Source of the DNA: Paraspadella gotoi
Taxonomy: Eukaryota; Chaetognatha
Length of the DNA stretch: 64,000 nucleotides
NCBI GenBank assembly: GCA_051294375.1
Contig: CM119266.1
Location: forward strand, 16,982,087-17,046,086
Direction: 5' to 3'
Shown: positions 40,955 through 64,000 of the stretch, in pieces
Numbering within the stretch: position 1 is the first letter of the stretch
How the letters are laid out: each line of letters begins with the position of its first letter
Notes under the pieces: model-generated
The model's database searches: none
Seen by the model: the letters and a program-made list of their open reading frames with translations, nothing else
Told to the model about the DNA's origin: nothing
Position numbers and translations under genes: made by a program

Positions 40955-41145
40955 CCGATTGGATAAGTCGTTCCCTACTTCCTAACCTCAGACTCCGATT
41001 GGTTTATTCTCAACTTGTGAATGCAATATGAATCTGTCAAGTTTTCTCATGAAGGCCGTTTATTGGCCGAAAGTCAAATCAGTGGCCAGCCATTGGTTGG
41101 AGTTTTCCCGACGGTAGAACGAATCCTGGTTTTGCGAGCACGTGG
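40955..41145. promoter_or_regulatory. CCAAT-box cluster with E-box, putative promoter
   Basis: ATTGG (inverted CCAAT) occurs at 40958, 40998, 41062 and 41092, all in one orientation, and CACGTG at 41139-41144. This density in otherwise AT-rich intergenic DNA suggests a promoter, perhaps for a minus-strand transcript to the left. No associated gene is firmly identified. Confidence 0.35.
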
Positions 41146-41939
41146 TGACGCTTAGACTGAAGCGCAAGTCAGTCGCAACGACGCTTTCTAGAAACATGGC
41201 ATTTTTCTAGTCACGGAGATGATGTTGATGCTTATGATTATTATCATGACTCTTGTTCTTATATTAAATTTAGATAATAAAAAATGCCAAATTCGAAGGG
41301 AAACCTTTTTCCAAAAACTATTATGAATTATGATCCAAAAATAGCTTTAGCTGAAACGGTCTTGTCTGATTTTAATGACCGTTCTTTGATTTTTTTTACA
41401 TCTTAATTATCTTAAAAGTTTTTTTTCCTTACTTTACATAACCAGTAACTTTAGAATAGAAAAAGATTCAACTTAATAAAAGATCATCCTGAATCCTGAT
41501 TGCGATGAATTAATGATTCATCCTTTCATTAACTATCAGACTATCAGACTATCAGACAGCTTCAGATTAGACTGTTACACTATGCTATATCCTGGCGATC
41601 ACCGAGCTGAAACCTTTGATATGGGAGGGGAATATCTTGCTTCCGGCTCATATGACCGATATGAACGACTTGTGGATTAAAAGCTATGATAAATTTTTAG
41701 CAGAAGATTAAAATTATCTATCTTATGCTTATGGAAACTTTTTTCAATAATTTAAAATTAAAATTAAAATCTTTCCGGGAGGAGAAAAAATAAAACTACA
41801 ATATTATTAGTTCCGTTGGAAATAAGGGTTTAACTAATGATATATGATATAACTAATGATAAAATTTTTTGGGTTAATTTTCTTAAATTGATTATATCAT
41901 CAATTTAAGCAATGAGCAATTGCATAGAAATAGCAGGCC
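41146..41939. other. AT-rich intergenic region
   Basis: No gene seen. Confidence 0.4.
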
Positions 41940-42205
41940 CTTCTTAAAAGGTCCAAAAGCGCCCCATCCCTGTTTCTTAAACCCTAAATTATTTACCCAT
42001 AATCTTTTATGAAACCCAGAACCCAGTCCCTAACCCTAATCCTAATCTAATTCTTAAACCCAAACCCTAATCACTAACCTAATCATTAACCTTAATCGTT
42101 TACTTAATCCTTAACTTCAAACATAATCTTTAAACATAAAAACTAAATTGCGACTTTGAGATAAAATAGGGTATTTTGGAAAAATAAGGCAAATAATCCT
42201 CCTCC
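41940..42205 (+). mobile_element. TIR element with telomere-like interior, near-complete copy
   Basis: Left end GGTCCAAAAGCGCCCCAT; right end AATAGGGTATTTTGG followed by AAAAATAAGG, an imperfect inverted match. The interior is built of CCCTAA/CCTAAT-like units. No transposase frame, so non-autonomous. Confidence 0.6.
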
Positions 42206-44626
42206 AATTGATAAGATAGTCGTGAAAAAAAGTATATGTAATTTCAGTCCTTATTCGGCCTGTCTTGAAGGGATTAGGAACCCAATATTTTTATTTAATA
42301 TGTTAGGTTTTCTTATAAAAAAAATATTTTATTATAAGCCTTTTATTGATGCCTAGTTTTATATTAATTATTAACCAAGGATAAAAGCTATGCTGAGATG
42401 AGATTTTAAAATTTTTTTTTATGCTTTTCATTTTTGTGGCTTTGTGTTTTTACCCCGCTATTCGTCTCAACATAAGCAACAGGTTTTTGAAAATTTTAGA
42501 TGTAAAATTCAATTTTAAATAATTGATAAATAATTATAATTATTTATACATCTCCATTCTGTATTTCAGAATTAAAATTGCTACTTATTATCTTCTGAAA
42601 ACTCCCGTTTCATCATTAGTTTTTTCATGAATATTTCAAAATTACTTGTATTACCATTACAAAATAATTTTTCAAAAATAATATAGTAAATATTAAATCT
42701 ATTTATTTTATTTTATATATCTAAAATACAGGGTTTTCTAGCTCTTCTAGGTCTTTTAGTAACTTGATTATAACCAATAATATTTCAAAAATCTGTTTGA
42801 TCTTACCTTTTAGTTGATATCAAAAAGGGCTGCCAAGCCTAAAGTGAAATAAAAACTTTTTAAAACTTCTTTTAAAGACAAAGAATACACGGTGTTTTTG
42901 AAAGACTTATGAAGTGGCACGTTTTTTTTTTATCATTTGTAGAAAATCAAAAACAGAAAAGGGTTGAATGGAGATTGTTTTGGAATTAGGGTAACATAAG
43001 ATTGGTTCTTATCCTAAGAGATAAAACTATTATATCCTTTTTGGTAAATTAGACAAATTAGACTAACTTACTATACTTTTCCCCTACAGATATTATGGAG
43101 GGCCGAAGAAAGCGTCGCACGCGTCATAATTTTTATCACTAAAAAGAGGAAAACCTAAACTGGACACTACAAAACAAAGAAGGCCGCCTAAAAAATACAA
43201 TATTTATGTAAATCCGCACTTCAGGCAGCTTCGCACGGTGGATATATGAAAGATAAAATTAAGATGAGATAAATCACTGAGCTCAATTTAACTGGATTAA
43301 CAAAACCAAGTTTGTATTTTGTATACAATTGGAATATGTATTGAGTACAATTGCAGGTTCTTTCTTTGACAATTTTCAAATTTGAAAAATTATTCAGGTG
43401 TAGAATAAAAACAATATCTAGTAAATATATATTGATGGCAAAATCAAATTGAATCAAAAAATCAAATTCATAACGTGGCACTTGACATATCTCATCTTAT
43501 TCACGATTTCTCTACATGAAATAATTAAATAAATTAACTATTAAACTGGACACGATTCTTATTTGCCTGTCTCATCCAAAAAACCCACACATATCTCGCT
43601 TCCTTCACGCCATCTCACCAGCCTGCTTATTTCGCCTACTTCGCGAACTTTTTTGTACAATTTAGTAAACAAAAGCCTTTCCGTTTTAAAATAATTTTTG
43701 ACAACCCGGCTCCCGCTTTCATCCCTTTTTTCGTTTTGACGCCATCTTTAGAGCGAATTTGAATTAAAAATCAAGGAAAGCAAAAACTGACACTTTCCGA
43801 TCAAAAAGTTCTCAATTCCCTATCTTTACTCGATTTCGATGTCTGGTCATCAAAAAATTTTAAATCTATATATAGAACCTACATCGACCGATGCGCCGGT
43901 AAGAGCAATGTTCATCAACTAATCCATCAATCGAAAAACGCGCAACGTAATTTATTTTGTCTAAATTCGACGTCGTTGTACAGTAAGGTGGATAAACTGA
44001 ATATGGTGAGCTGTAATTCTAAAATCATATCATTCAACCAAGTTTTTTGATTGTCAGCGATGATAAAGTATTAAAAGAAATATAGACTTTGTGTACAATA
44101 ATTTCATTTTTTATTGAAAGGCCTAAAATGTTATACCCCATAGAAAAACGCTAGGTATTTTCGCAGGTATGTTTTTTATAAAAAGTTAAACATTATTTTA
44201 ACAAATTTGTATTTTATTTTAAAAGGGCTGGATTTTTAAATTGATACAAATTTTTTTTATCAAAAGTATTTTTTAACATCTATTTTTTATGGTAAAATTT
44301 TCTACTCAGCCTAGTTAAAGATTTGGAATATAAGTGTACTTATAAAAAATATTCACAAAAAATATTTTTTTAAAAAACCGCTCTCTACATTACTGTACAG
44401 CCTGCTCCTTAAACAATTTAAGCGCTTCACTTTATCATTTTGAGTTTTTATTGCGGCGGTCCTCTTCTCTCAATTCACCATTTTGAAATAATAAAACAAA
44501 TATCTAAAGCAAAGTACTTCAAATTCAAATTTCTAAATGAAAAAAAACTGGCTCAAATAAACGTGCCGAATGACCCTAATATTGACGGCCAATTTTGCTG
44601 ACTGAAAATCAAACAGAGGGCGCAAC
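42206..44626. other. AT-rich intergenic region upstream of junctophilin
   Basis: Nothing coding recognised; an 86-codon minus frame at 43481-43221 has no support. The junctophilin promoter should lie in the last few hundred bases. Confidence 0.4.
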
Positions 44627-55512
<10,886 letters not shown>

Positions 55513-56689
55513 CGCCCATTCTCCAAAACAACTTTGATCCTCGCTTAAAAAGTTATTTTTCAGTTTTAAAGCCTTCGGCCCATGACATAATAACAATCAA
55601 TGCGATTGAAACAAAACAAATCGGAAATTGTAGCGGGCATTGCCCAGGTTCACCCCGCCATTAGACCTTATTCTTTTTCTTAGATCCCTTCCTAAGGTCG
55701 TGTTCTTTTGTACTAGTCTCGGTTATCTGTTCGTTTCGAAACGTTTATTGGATAGATGTTTTTATACTTCTCGTACAAGTAATGAAGCCATGGTTAGAGT
55801 TTGGCCCCCCCAAAAAAAAAGAATTTAAATAAAGCAAAATGTAATTTCGACTTTCTTTTTCTTATTATAGCACCCTCTATATGTTGAATATCGACGAAAC
55901 TCTTTCATAGGTAGATGCGCTTTCTTTAATGGGCTTCCTTCCGTAAATCTCCCAAGATGAGATCGAATAGCTTAGTCTTAATTCTTATTCAATTTGAATT
56001 ATCCCGGAAGACAGGGATTTCGATGTTACAACAAATTGCATAAGAACAAATTACCTTTTTTTATGTTTAACCTATGAAAAAAAAAATAAATAAATGGTCA
56101 AAGTTTACAAATTCATCAAAGGCTCAAGAGGGAGAGTGATGGGAACTTAAGGTAAACAATTATCAAAGAGAGGTAAACAGTCGATCAGACTGTGGGCGAA
56201 AAGCAAAAGGACAAAAGGACAAAAACAAGATGAGAAAAGGCTGCTAATATCAGTTAAGAGAAAAACAACTGTTGTGGATAAAGAATGCTTAGAATCTGGC
56301 CCACAAACAAAAAAAAACAAAAAACTCCGATTGAAAATTTAAAAAAAAAAGATTTTCAGTTAAGCTTTTGTACTTCATTAAAAATTTGTGAAAAATTTAA
56401 TTGGAAAGGATCATTCTCATTTGCTGTTTTATATCCGAAAATAGTTGTCATGACAGTTCATAGCTACTCAATCTTTCGAATTTTTTTTATAAATGAGCAT
56501 GTGCCTTTAAATACTTAGATTGGCCTTATTTTGTAATATAGGAGTTTATCGATGAGGCGTAAACATTGGTACTACCAATAAGCTGCCTTCATAAATTACA
56601 ATGCAAATTAAGGCTCAAAGCGATAAATGTTACACTATTTATTCTTGCACTCGAATCTCTTGATAAATACCGTTTTTGATAAGATTTCG
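55513..56689. other. Intergenic region downstream of junctophilin
   Basis: A fragment of the SINE end (GGGCATTGCCCAGGTTCACC) lies near 55633. No further gene seen. Confidence 0.45.
55828..55833 (+). terminator. Poly(A) signal of junctophilin
   Basis: AATAAA about 315 bases past the tail-anchor stop codon. Confidence 0.5.
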
Positions 56690-56955
56690 AAGAATAATCG
56701 GTCATCTTTTTCAAAAGCGCCCCATTTCATTATAGGTTTGCGTTAAAGATTAAAGTATTGGGTTAGAAAATTAATTTAAGGATCAGGATTTGGGATCAGT
56801 GATAGGGATTTGGGTTAAGGATTAGGTTAGAGATAAGGATTAAGGTTAAGCTTTAAATAAAAAAAATTAAATTAAATAATATAATTAGTTATTAAAGATC
56901 AGGAACAGAAATAGGGTGCTTTCGGTAAATAGAGCCGAGTAATCCTGTTTCCAAA
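56690..56955 (-). mobile_element. TIR element with telomere-like interior, complete inverted copy
   Basis: Left end TTTTTCAAAAGCGCCCCATT; right end AAATAGGGTGCTTTCGGTAA is an imperfect inverted match. The interior reads TTAGGG/ATTAGG-like units (GGGTTAAGGATTAGG), opposite in orientation to the copy at 41940. Confidence 0.65.
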
Positions 56956-59742
56956 AAAAATTGATTGGTGGTAATATTATTTGTTACATTTAAGTATTTT
57001 AAAAAAAATTGGGTTGTACTTTAGACATTAGGTGAAATAATTTTACTCAGGTTGATGAGTTAAAAATTCATATTTGTACTTATAATTATTGACTTTAATT
57101 TATATATGCTTTCATGCGAGCGTAAAATGTCAAAATCAAATTCAAATCATTCAAACCCACGCTTACTTTTTTATTTTAACCATAGCTTTCTTCCAGCACA
57201 TTGAAAAGAGTGTCCATGTTTAAAAGTTTATTCTGCCTATCTTAGTTTATTTAGATACATCCTTTGTTTACATGCCCTTAATTTTAGGAAAATAATTTTA
57301 CACAAAATAAGTTTTCCCTATCTGAGTCGAATTTTGTAAACAGTTATTGAATAATATATGTTTAATTGAAGTCTATTGCTTGTAAATAAACTTTCTTTCA
57401 TTTATCATGGAATCTCTCTCCTTGTTTTAGTTTAGTTTCAGTATCAATATCAGATTTATTAAGTAATTCACTATTACAAAAAATAAATGACTTCTGGAAA
57501 ATTTTACAACTTGTTTGATAGTCATTGCTGTACTTAATGTTGCTAGCTAACGTCTTTAATGCTAGCTAAACGCCTATTTTTCAAAACAGCAATACGGTAT
57601 ATGCAGAATATAAGTTTTTATCAGGCTAAGCATTATTGTTTTAAACACTCCTCATCCATCAGCAAATTTTCAGCTATCTTACTTTGGAAAAAAAATTACT
57701 GGAAATGTTAATACCTACATTTGAAAAAATGCTGTAAAACAGAAAAAAAATAATATATATTTTATCTAAAGTACTTTGAAAAGTTTTTATGAGATCGTAA
57801 TGAAACCAGTTTGACCAGTAAGAGCGAAAAAACCTCTTGCTGGCGAAGACGGGTCTTTGAAAACTGAAAACTCAACATCGGCGAGGGAAGGAAGGCCTGG
57901 ATGAGAATCGAGGGTGAGGTTCGGAGAGATACGGGCGTGGTTATCTAGAGATCCGCTCATATGAATTAAGAGTTAATGCACATTTAAAGGGAATTCGGGT
58001 CAAAACGATGATCTCCAGAATGTTATGTTACATACAGAACTTAGAATCAAATGAAAGTTTTTGATTTTGTTTATAGACAACGAAGAGAGAGAGAGAGAGA
58101 GAGAATTGAGAAATGGACAGTGACAAAATGAGGAAATTATTTCACAATTAAATTTTGCGCTGATGAAGGCCGAAACATGTACGTTTTCTTTTGAAAATAA
58201 ATAAATTTCGTTTTCTGTAAAAAAAAACAAAAGACTTTCATTTGATCCTAAATTTTAAACGCAAAAAGATAAGTCCGGAATAAGGATACACAACGTAATC
58301 GTTCGGATATATACTACGATCTATAGTATTATTATTTTTTTTTAAATTCGTATCATTGCCGGGTTTACGCGTCCGATTTAAAATTGTTTTCCAAATCAAA
58401 TATCTCTACTTTGTACCTCATTCTCAAAACGCAACGAAAACAAAGGAAATCATACACGAATTGCATCTTGATTTTAACTTAAGATTTCGTTCGCAGGCAA
58501 GGACCTCAATTTTTTAGACGAGCCCGCTGATTCGCGAATGAAAACAAAATCTTTGTTCTAACTGGTAAGTGGGTTGGCTAGGTAACCCAATAACAACTAT
58601 TGGTAAATCTAACAAGTTTGAACTAACAACGTCGGATCTGCCCACCATAATTTAGCTCATCAGCTAATCAGATGAATCCTATAATATTGTTTTTTATTCA
58701 ACTCATCGTATATTAAAAAGAGAAAAAAAATTAATTGATTGTTCAGGTTATCAAATTATTGATTGATTCGTCAGTTAAGTGTTCAATTAATTGGTTGGTA
58801 TATTACTTAATCAATATTTAATAAAATATTTGATCCAAATTTTTGCTCATTGTTTTGTGTTGTTTGCAGTGTTCCATGGGTGCTGCAAACTGAATGGTCG
58901 ACGTGATTGATAATAATCAAACCGTGGTTGAATTGTTATAGGCGTACTGCATCACCATTCACCAACGCTATTGTAAATTGTAAATTAGTGTTAATTCTTA
59001 TTTCAAGGTATTCATGCTAGTTAGCTTTGTCCAGCCAAAATGAAATTATTATTTATATTTTTTTGTTTTATAGACATTGTGTTGAACTTTTTTTGCTGCG
59101 TTTTTAGATTTGAAAATATAAACAAAGTTTCTAATTCAGAAACAAATCTTTTTTATATTTAATAATTTAAAATTTTTTAAGTTGTTTTGTAGGACTGACC
59201 GTTCAAATATTGTTGCTGGATCGTAAGCCCGATAACCTCTAACCTTCCTTTTTAATCTATATTTAATTTTAAGACATGAAGGTATTGTCATTTAATGATT
59301 TAGAATGATATATGTCTAATCGCGGCACGCAAGACGAGCACTTACTTTATTTGGCAAACCTTGTCCAAACATAAACTTTCCTCTCAATCGGGGAAAAAGC
59401 AATTTTTTTTTATTTGACCTAATGAAAAATTACCGTTTTAACGTCCTTCAGGTTCAGTTATTCAAAGACCAGCATATGAAATTACGAAAACATTCTCAAC
59501 CAAAGCTTAGACTAAGTGTTATACGCATTACGCATCAAAACCTAAAAGTAAAAGTAAAAGTTTAAAATTTTCGAGTAAAACTCGTCAGACTGGTTTTGCA
59601 TTTATTACGGAGTTTTCTTGTTTGTGGAAGCCCGGAGTAGAGACCAAGTCTGGTTACATGCATGCAGAAATGGAGATCGGAGAATAACTTAACTTTATGT
59701 AAACATAAAATAAATACCTTAATACGAAAACTTGGTATTGCC
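56956..59742. other. AT-rich intergenic region upstream of sphingosine kinase
   Basis: No coding gene seen. A possible non-coding 5' exon ends at the strong donor AACTG/GTAAGT near 58563, preceded by an acceptor (TTCGCAG, ending 58496). It could be a 5' UTR exon of the kinase gene. Confidence 0.35.
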
Positions 59743-62700
59743 ATGAGTTCTTCGATCATAAAACCTATGTTACTTCAAGAAACGTTTTGGCTATATTCGA
59801 CGAAAAGTTTGCATACCGTTACTTTCAATGAAAATGGGTTAAAGATTCAATGTATTAGGTAAGTCGGGTGTTAGAATCAAACAAGAACCGGTTACGTCAA
59901 TGTATTGCGCCGCAGTGACTTCTTGTGTAATTAACAATAAGTCATTTGGTTGCTTAAGCTACTAGTTTTTGAGGCAACTTAGTGACTAAAGTAAATAATG
60001 ATAACAAAAACTAATAATTACTACAAAAACGATGCAAAATAATGCAGTCAAATGTTTCAAACTTTTTTCAGCACGGGCGAAATAACCCACATCGACGTCG
60101 ACGACATAGTTGGCTGCCTTTGCGGCGAATCCTCGTTCGAGACTTTTCGACAGTCATCGGCGGCGTCGTTTACCGTCGCTGCGTACCCATTGGAAACGCG
60201 TTGCCGTCGAGCCAAGCGACGCCGTCGCCTCTTCGTCTTCCGGGTCGACAAGTTCGCCTGTTACGAGGATAACTCGGCTTTGGCACGCCGTTGGGAGCAA
60301 ACGGTATCGGCCTCTTTGACGGAAAATGGAACCTTCCCTCGAGCCCTGGTCATCGTCAATCCCTACGGAGGAACGGGAAAGGCGGACACGCTTTTTTCCG
60401 AAATGGCAGCGCCTATTCTCAACGACGCCGGCATCAAGTACGCGGTCGTGCGTACCGAGCGACGTCTTCATGCGAAGGAAATGGCGGCAAAACTGAATCT
60501 CAAGGACGTCGACGCTATCGTCGTCTGCTCCGGCGACGGGGTATTGCATGAGGTATTACATTGTGGAATTGAGTTCTCGAGAAAAAAGTTTGAGAGATGC
60601 TACGATGATAATTATAGGTGTACTGGAATAATTATTAAGTACCAAAAAAAAATAAGAGTCTTATGAGAAACTGTGAGAAAGAAAACAAAAATTAATATAT
60701 TCGAAAACCTACGCGCCGCTGTGCTGCAATGATGAGCAGCAGCAGCGAAAAAACGCGAGCTTTCGACTTTCTACAAGGAAAAAGTGAAAATATTGAATAA
60801 AAGAGCAAAAGCATTGTACACTTATGCAAAAGCCGAGTTCGCCTTTCTGGAAATCAAATTCTCGGTCGACACTGATGTGAAAAACAATGAATTTCTTTTT
60901 GGTCAACCTATTGATTGATGATCAGTGGCACAACTTCTTCAACTTGCCATTCGTGATGGAATCGACCGCGATCGTCTGATTCATGACTGCAAGTTTTGAG
61001 AGAATTACTTTTCTCAAAAATTGAGCAGATCTCAAAAATGATTTCTATTTTCTTTTAACACCTGATGACAACAAATTAAAATTTTGAAATGTATAATAAT
61101 TTAAATAATTTAAAGCATCTAAAGCAATTTTTTTTTCTTTTAGGTATTAAATGGTTTGGGATCGCGTCATGATGCTGAAGTTGCATTGAAAACTCCCATC
61201 GGAGTGTTACCAGGTTTGGATTTACTACTAAGATAACAATAGTCATGTGACTTGTCAGGTGACTACTTGAGACTAGAGAAGTAGAGAGAGGACATCTCAA
61301 ACTCTGGGGGCCCGAACTTCAGGAGGGGCCGGGTAAGGCCCAATGGACTAAAAAGTAAAAAACATAATACAAAATAAACGAAGGCTCAACAGAGCATAGC
61401 AGTTATAGGAAATATTTGGTGGCTTGATACTCCTGCGATGATATGTTGTTTTGGTTATAATAGTTTTAATTGATGCTTTTGATGTTATTTTGGCGACCAA
61501 TCAGCGTTCGCCGATTCAATTCTTGCGGGATTTGCTCGAGTCTTTGATCCATTCCTGATCCGTTCCTCGTTGGTTATGATTCCTGCGATGATGGTTATTA
61601 CATTTGTTAGGGTTGTTATGTTAATTTTTATGGGAGTAGTTATTGTAATTTTGGTCGTTGTGGTCCTTTTTGTGAATTTGTGGTCTTATTGTTGCTGCTT
61701 TTGTTGTTCTTGCTGTATTTGTAGTTTAGGTTTCAGCGATTGCAATGTTGTTGCAGCATACTTACACATTTCACATTCAAGCAGAAATCTTTTGTGTTAC
61801 TCTAGATTGTGAGAGAATAGAAAGAGAGAAGAGAAAGAACTCTCCTCGCAACGACTAAACAGAATGGTTATTTGGGGTCAATCAAGTTTTGTTCTAGTAT
61901 AAAAGTTAGAAAGAAAAAAAAATTAATAATATAAAATAAAAAAATTCTCCCTAAAATATACAGCGTGTACAATTACACAATAATGACAATTCCTCATCGG
62001 CGTTTCTATCTTTATCGGCCTTCAAGGTGGAACCAGCAACGCTCTTGCCTCTTGCCTTCTCGATCGCGACCAACATTCAGCTTCTTACGTTAATTCTCGC
62101 TCTTCCTCTACATCCGTCGATTCCTCGCACGACCCTTCGCCTTTCATGACTCGCTGCTCTCTACTCGCGGCAAGATGGAGGCCTTCTCCTCTGGACCTGA
62201 TGAGAGTTGAGACAGACGACGGGGAGGTTCGTTACTCCTTCCTGTCACTGACTTACGGACTCGTAGCCGACGTGGACATTGAGAGCGAAAGGTTTCGAAG
62301 ATGCGGACTATTCCGCAATACCCTAGGGGCCATCACCAGGATTTTGGGTTTGAGAACGTACAGGTGGGTAGATTATTTATTATTGATATTAATTACAGAG
62401 AGAGAGAGATAGATGTTTAGGGTATGAGACTTTTTCTCTCTGTGTCTTTATTTATTATTACTCTTATCCAGGATCAGCGACTGTCATATCAAATACATCA
62501 ATGATCTATTATCATTGCATCGAATAAAATTGCATCAATTAGTCGTTATTAATGATTCGTCAAATCCTTATGAAAGCAAGAATCTTTATCATCGCATCGA
62601 TTAATGATAATCATGATAATCATCCCATCATTGAATGAATAATCAATGAATGATTATCATCGCATACATGAATATTGAATAAGTATAAGCTTGTCACAAA

Positions 62701-63416
62701 TGCTTCCTTCCAGATGTCGCATATCATTTTCCCCGACGACGGACATGTCCGAGTCCACGACGTTAGTATCGTCTTTCACCAATGACGCTGGCACCTTGGA
62801 TACGACTTCGTCGCTTGTTCCCAATACCTCGTCAACGCTGCCACCGTTAAGCGAAATGCCACCCGCGGAATGGAAAGTTCTCGAGCTCGAAATCGTGGCT
62901 TTCTGTGCCGTCAACATCTCTCACCTCGCATCCGATGCGGTCATTTGCGCGCCAGCCTCTCCTAACGACGGTATCATCCATCTGGTCGTGATCAGAAAGG
63001 GGATTTCCAAGATGGATCTCATCGAAGTATTGGGCGCTATAGAAACGGCAGAAGGTTAGTAAAATTGTTAGTTATGAAATCAAACTTGGGCAAAGAATAT
63101 TTTTTTTAAGAAGCCGAAAGTCATTTTTACTTTAAGCATAAAAATATTAAAAAAATAAATTATACTTATATTAAATTATCTGTTAATCAAAGGAAATAAT
63201 TTTTTTTTTTTTAAACGGGAGTTAACCCTTTCTTCAGGCTATCATCGGCTTCTCCTAAATCCCTTTATTGATTTCTATTGCTGCTCTGCTGTACGGTTGG
63301 AGACTTTGACACCCGGAATTGTCGTCATCGATGGCGAGAAATTAGAGGGCTGCACCGCCATCCAGGCCGAGATCAAACCTGGCGCAGCCAGAGTTATGTC
63401 TTCAGCCAAGATTTAG
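59743..63416 (+). CDS. SPHK: Sphingosine kinase, six exons
   Basis: Exons 59743-59858, 60072-60552, 61144-61213, 62027-62363, 62714-63054, 63238-63416 join in phase into 507 residues. The ATG at 59743 opens a short strand-rich segment typical of the N-terminus. Exon 2 contains VNPYGGTGKA, the nucleotide-binding glycine loop of the diacylglycerol-kinase catalytic fold, and SGDGVLHE, the catalytic motif completed by VLNG in exon 3. Exons 3-4 give LPGGTSNALA, and exon 4 ADVDIESERFR, matching the substrate-side conserved block of sphingosine kinases. The enzyme phosphorylates sphingosine to sphingosine-1-phosphate, a signalling lipid. A Ser/Thr-rich insert occupies the first third of exon 5. The length lies between human SPHK1 and SPHK2. 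No frameshifts. The intron 3 donor (CAG/GTTTGG) is weak. Confidence 0.92.
61214..62026. other. Sphingosine kinase intron 3
   Basis: An 813-base intron. The open frame at 61570-61812 is low-complexity hydrophobic sequence and has no support. Confidence 0.5.
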
Positions 63417-64000
63417 ATTTTCAAGAATTAATATCCTCGCAAATACGGCTTTTTAAGTTTTTAAATTAAGGTTTGATGAAGGAAGTAATATATTTTGAAT
63501 AATTTTTTTTCGTTATTTTACAAGAGAGACCTAAACTAATTACCATTCAGATAAAAAAGGTAACTTTACTTTTGTCCACTATGAAATTATACAAGCATTT
63601 ATGTTACAATACTGATGCATGCGATGATGTTAAAAGAAATAAAAAATTGAATTTAAAAGCATTTAATGGAAGTAAAAGTAGAAACGAATAAAGATGCGAT
63701 GAATAGGGAAAGAAGCGTAGAACTAAAAAACAAGCGACGTTTGCTAGTGGTAAACTATATAGTATATAGTATATACATAACTAGATAGGTTTAGCCAGGT
63801 AGCCGTAGTGAAATGATAGGTACTTTATTTTAAAAAGCGAATTTTTGCCAAAAAGGGAGGAAAAGCAAAGCCTTTTTTCTATATTGTTTTACTATGTGGC
63901 CTATCTATCGACTCTCAAGCTAAAGTCTTATATATATATATATTTCTAGTTTTAAATTATCGCTTAAGTTAGATGAATAAATAATTAAAACGCGAAAATG
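63417..64000. other. 3' flank of sphingosine kinase
   Basis: AT-rich. No further gene seen. Confidence 0.45.
63638..63643 (+). terminator. Poly(A) signal of sphingosine kinase
   Basis: AATAAA about 220 bases past the stop. Confidence 0.55.

Noticed and set aside
41985-42130. True telomere or chromosome end
   Set aside because: Units are degenerate and short, flanked by matching terminal motifs, and recur in both orientations within the window.
43221-43481. 86-codon minus-strand open frame
   Set aside because: AT-rich chance frame with no domain or splice evidence.
61570-61812. 80-codon hydrophobic open frame
   Set aside because: Lies in a well-defined sphingosine kinase intron; low-complexity Val/Ile/Leu composition.

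Overview
The window is nuclear DNA of an invertebrate animal. Genes are split into many short exons with GT-AG (occasionally GC-AG) introns. GC-richer exons sit in AT-rich introns full of CT and TTTC microsatellites and tRNA-derived repeats. Junctophilin, a perlecan-like SEA/LDLa/Ig protein, sphingosine kinase and an ANKMY1-type protein mark it as metazoan. I cannot place the phylum from sequence alone.

Layout. 0.6-19.7 kb (+): a MORN/ankyrin/MYND gene (ANKMY1-like). Its fifth intron holds a complete two-exon perlecan-like gene on the opposite strand (3.0-6.8 kb). The block 3.5-8.8 kb is repeated at 8.9-14.1 kb with many small indels, and the two copies abut at a 25-N gap. This looks like an unmerged, unpolished assembly duplicate rather than a biological tandem. 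21.3-26.8 kb (-) and 28.0-30.4 kb (+): two head-to-head paralogous MACPF (perforin-like) genes; only the minus-strand one carries a C-terminal domain of three cysteine/tryptophan repeats. 31.7-32.1 kb (-): a possible 80-residue charged protein. 32.2-37.4 kb (-): an unrecognised coiled-coil gene of about ten exons. 37.4-44.6 kb: mostly repeats, with one possible coding fragment and a CCAAT-box cluster. 44.6-55.5 kb (+): a full eleven-exon junctophilin gene including its C-terminal membrane anchor. 55.5-59.7 kb: gene-poor. 59.7-63.4 kb (+): a complete six-exon sphingosine kinase.

Exon boundaries were inferred by reading splice sites and checking that reading phase is kept across every junction. 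For perlecan-like, MACPF-A, MACPF-B, junctophilin and sphingosine kinase the summed exons are divisible by three and end at a stop. No transcript data were used. The genes are functionally unrelated (membrane contact sites, lipid kinase, matrix, pore-forming immunity, probable ciliary or scaffold protein). I see no operon-like logic; the only regulatory couplings suggested are the nested antisense pair and the divergent MACPF pair.

At least five dispersed repeat families recur: a TIR element with a telomere-like interior, two tRNA-derived SINE-like families, a family with a 14-bp palindrome near its end, and a family with a TTGGTTGTACCAA core.
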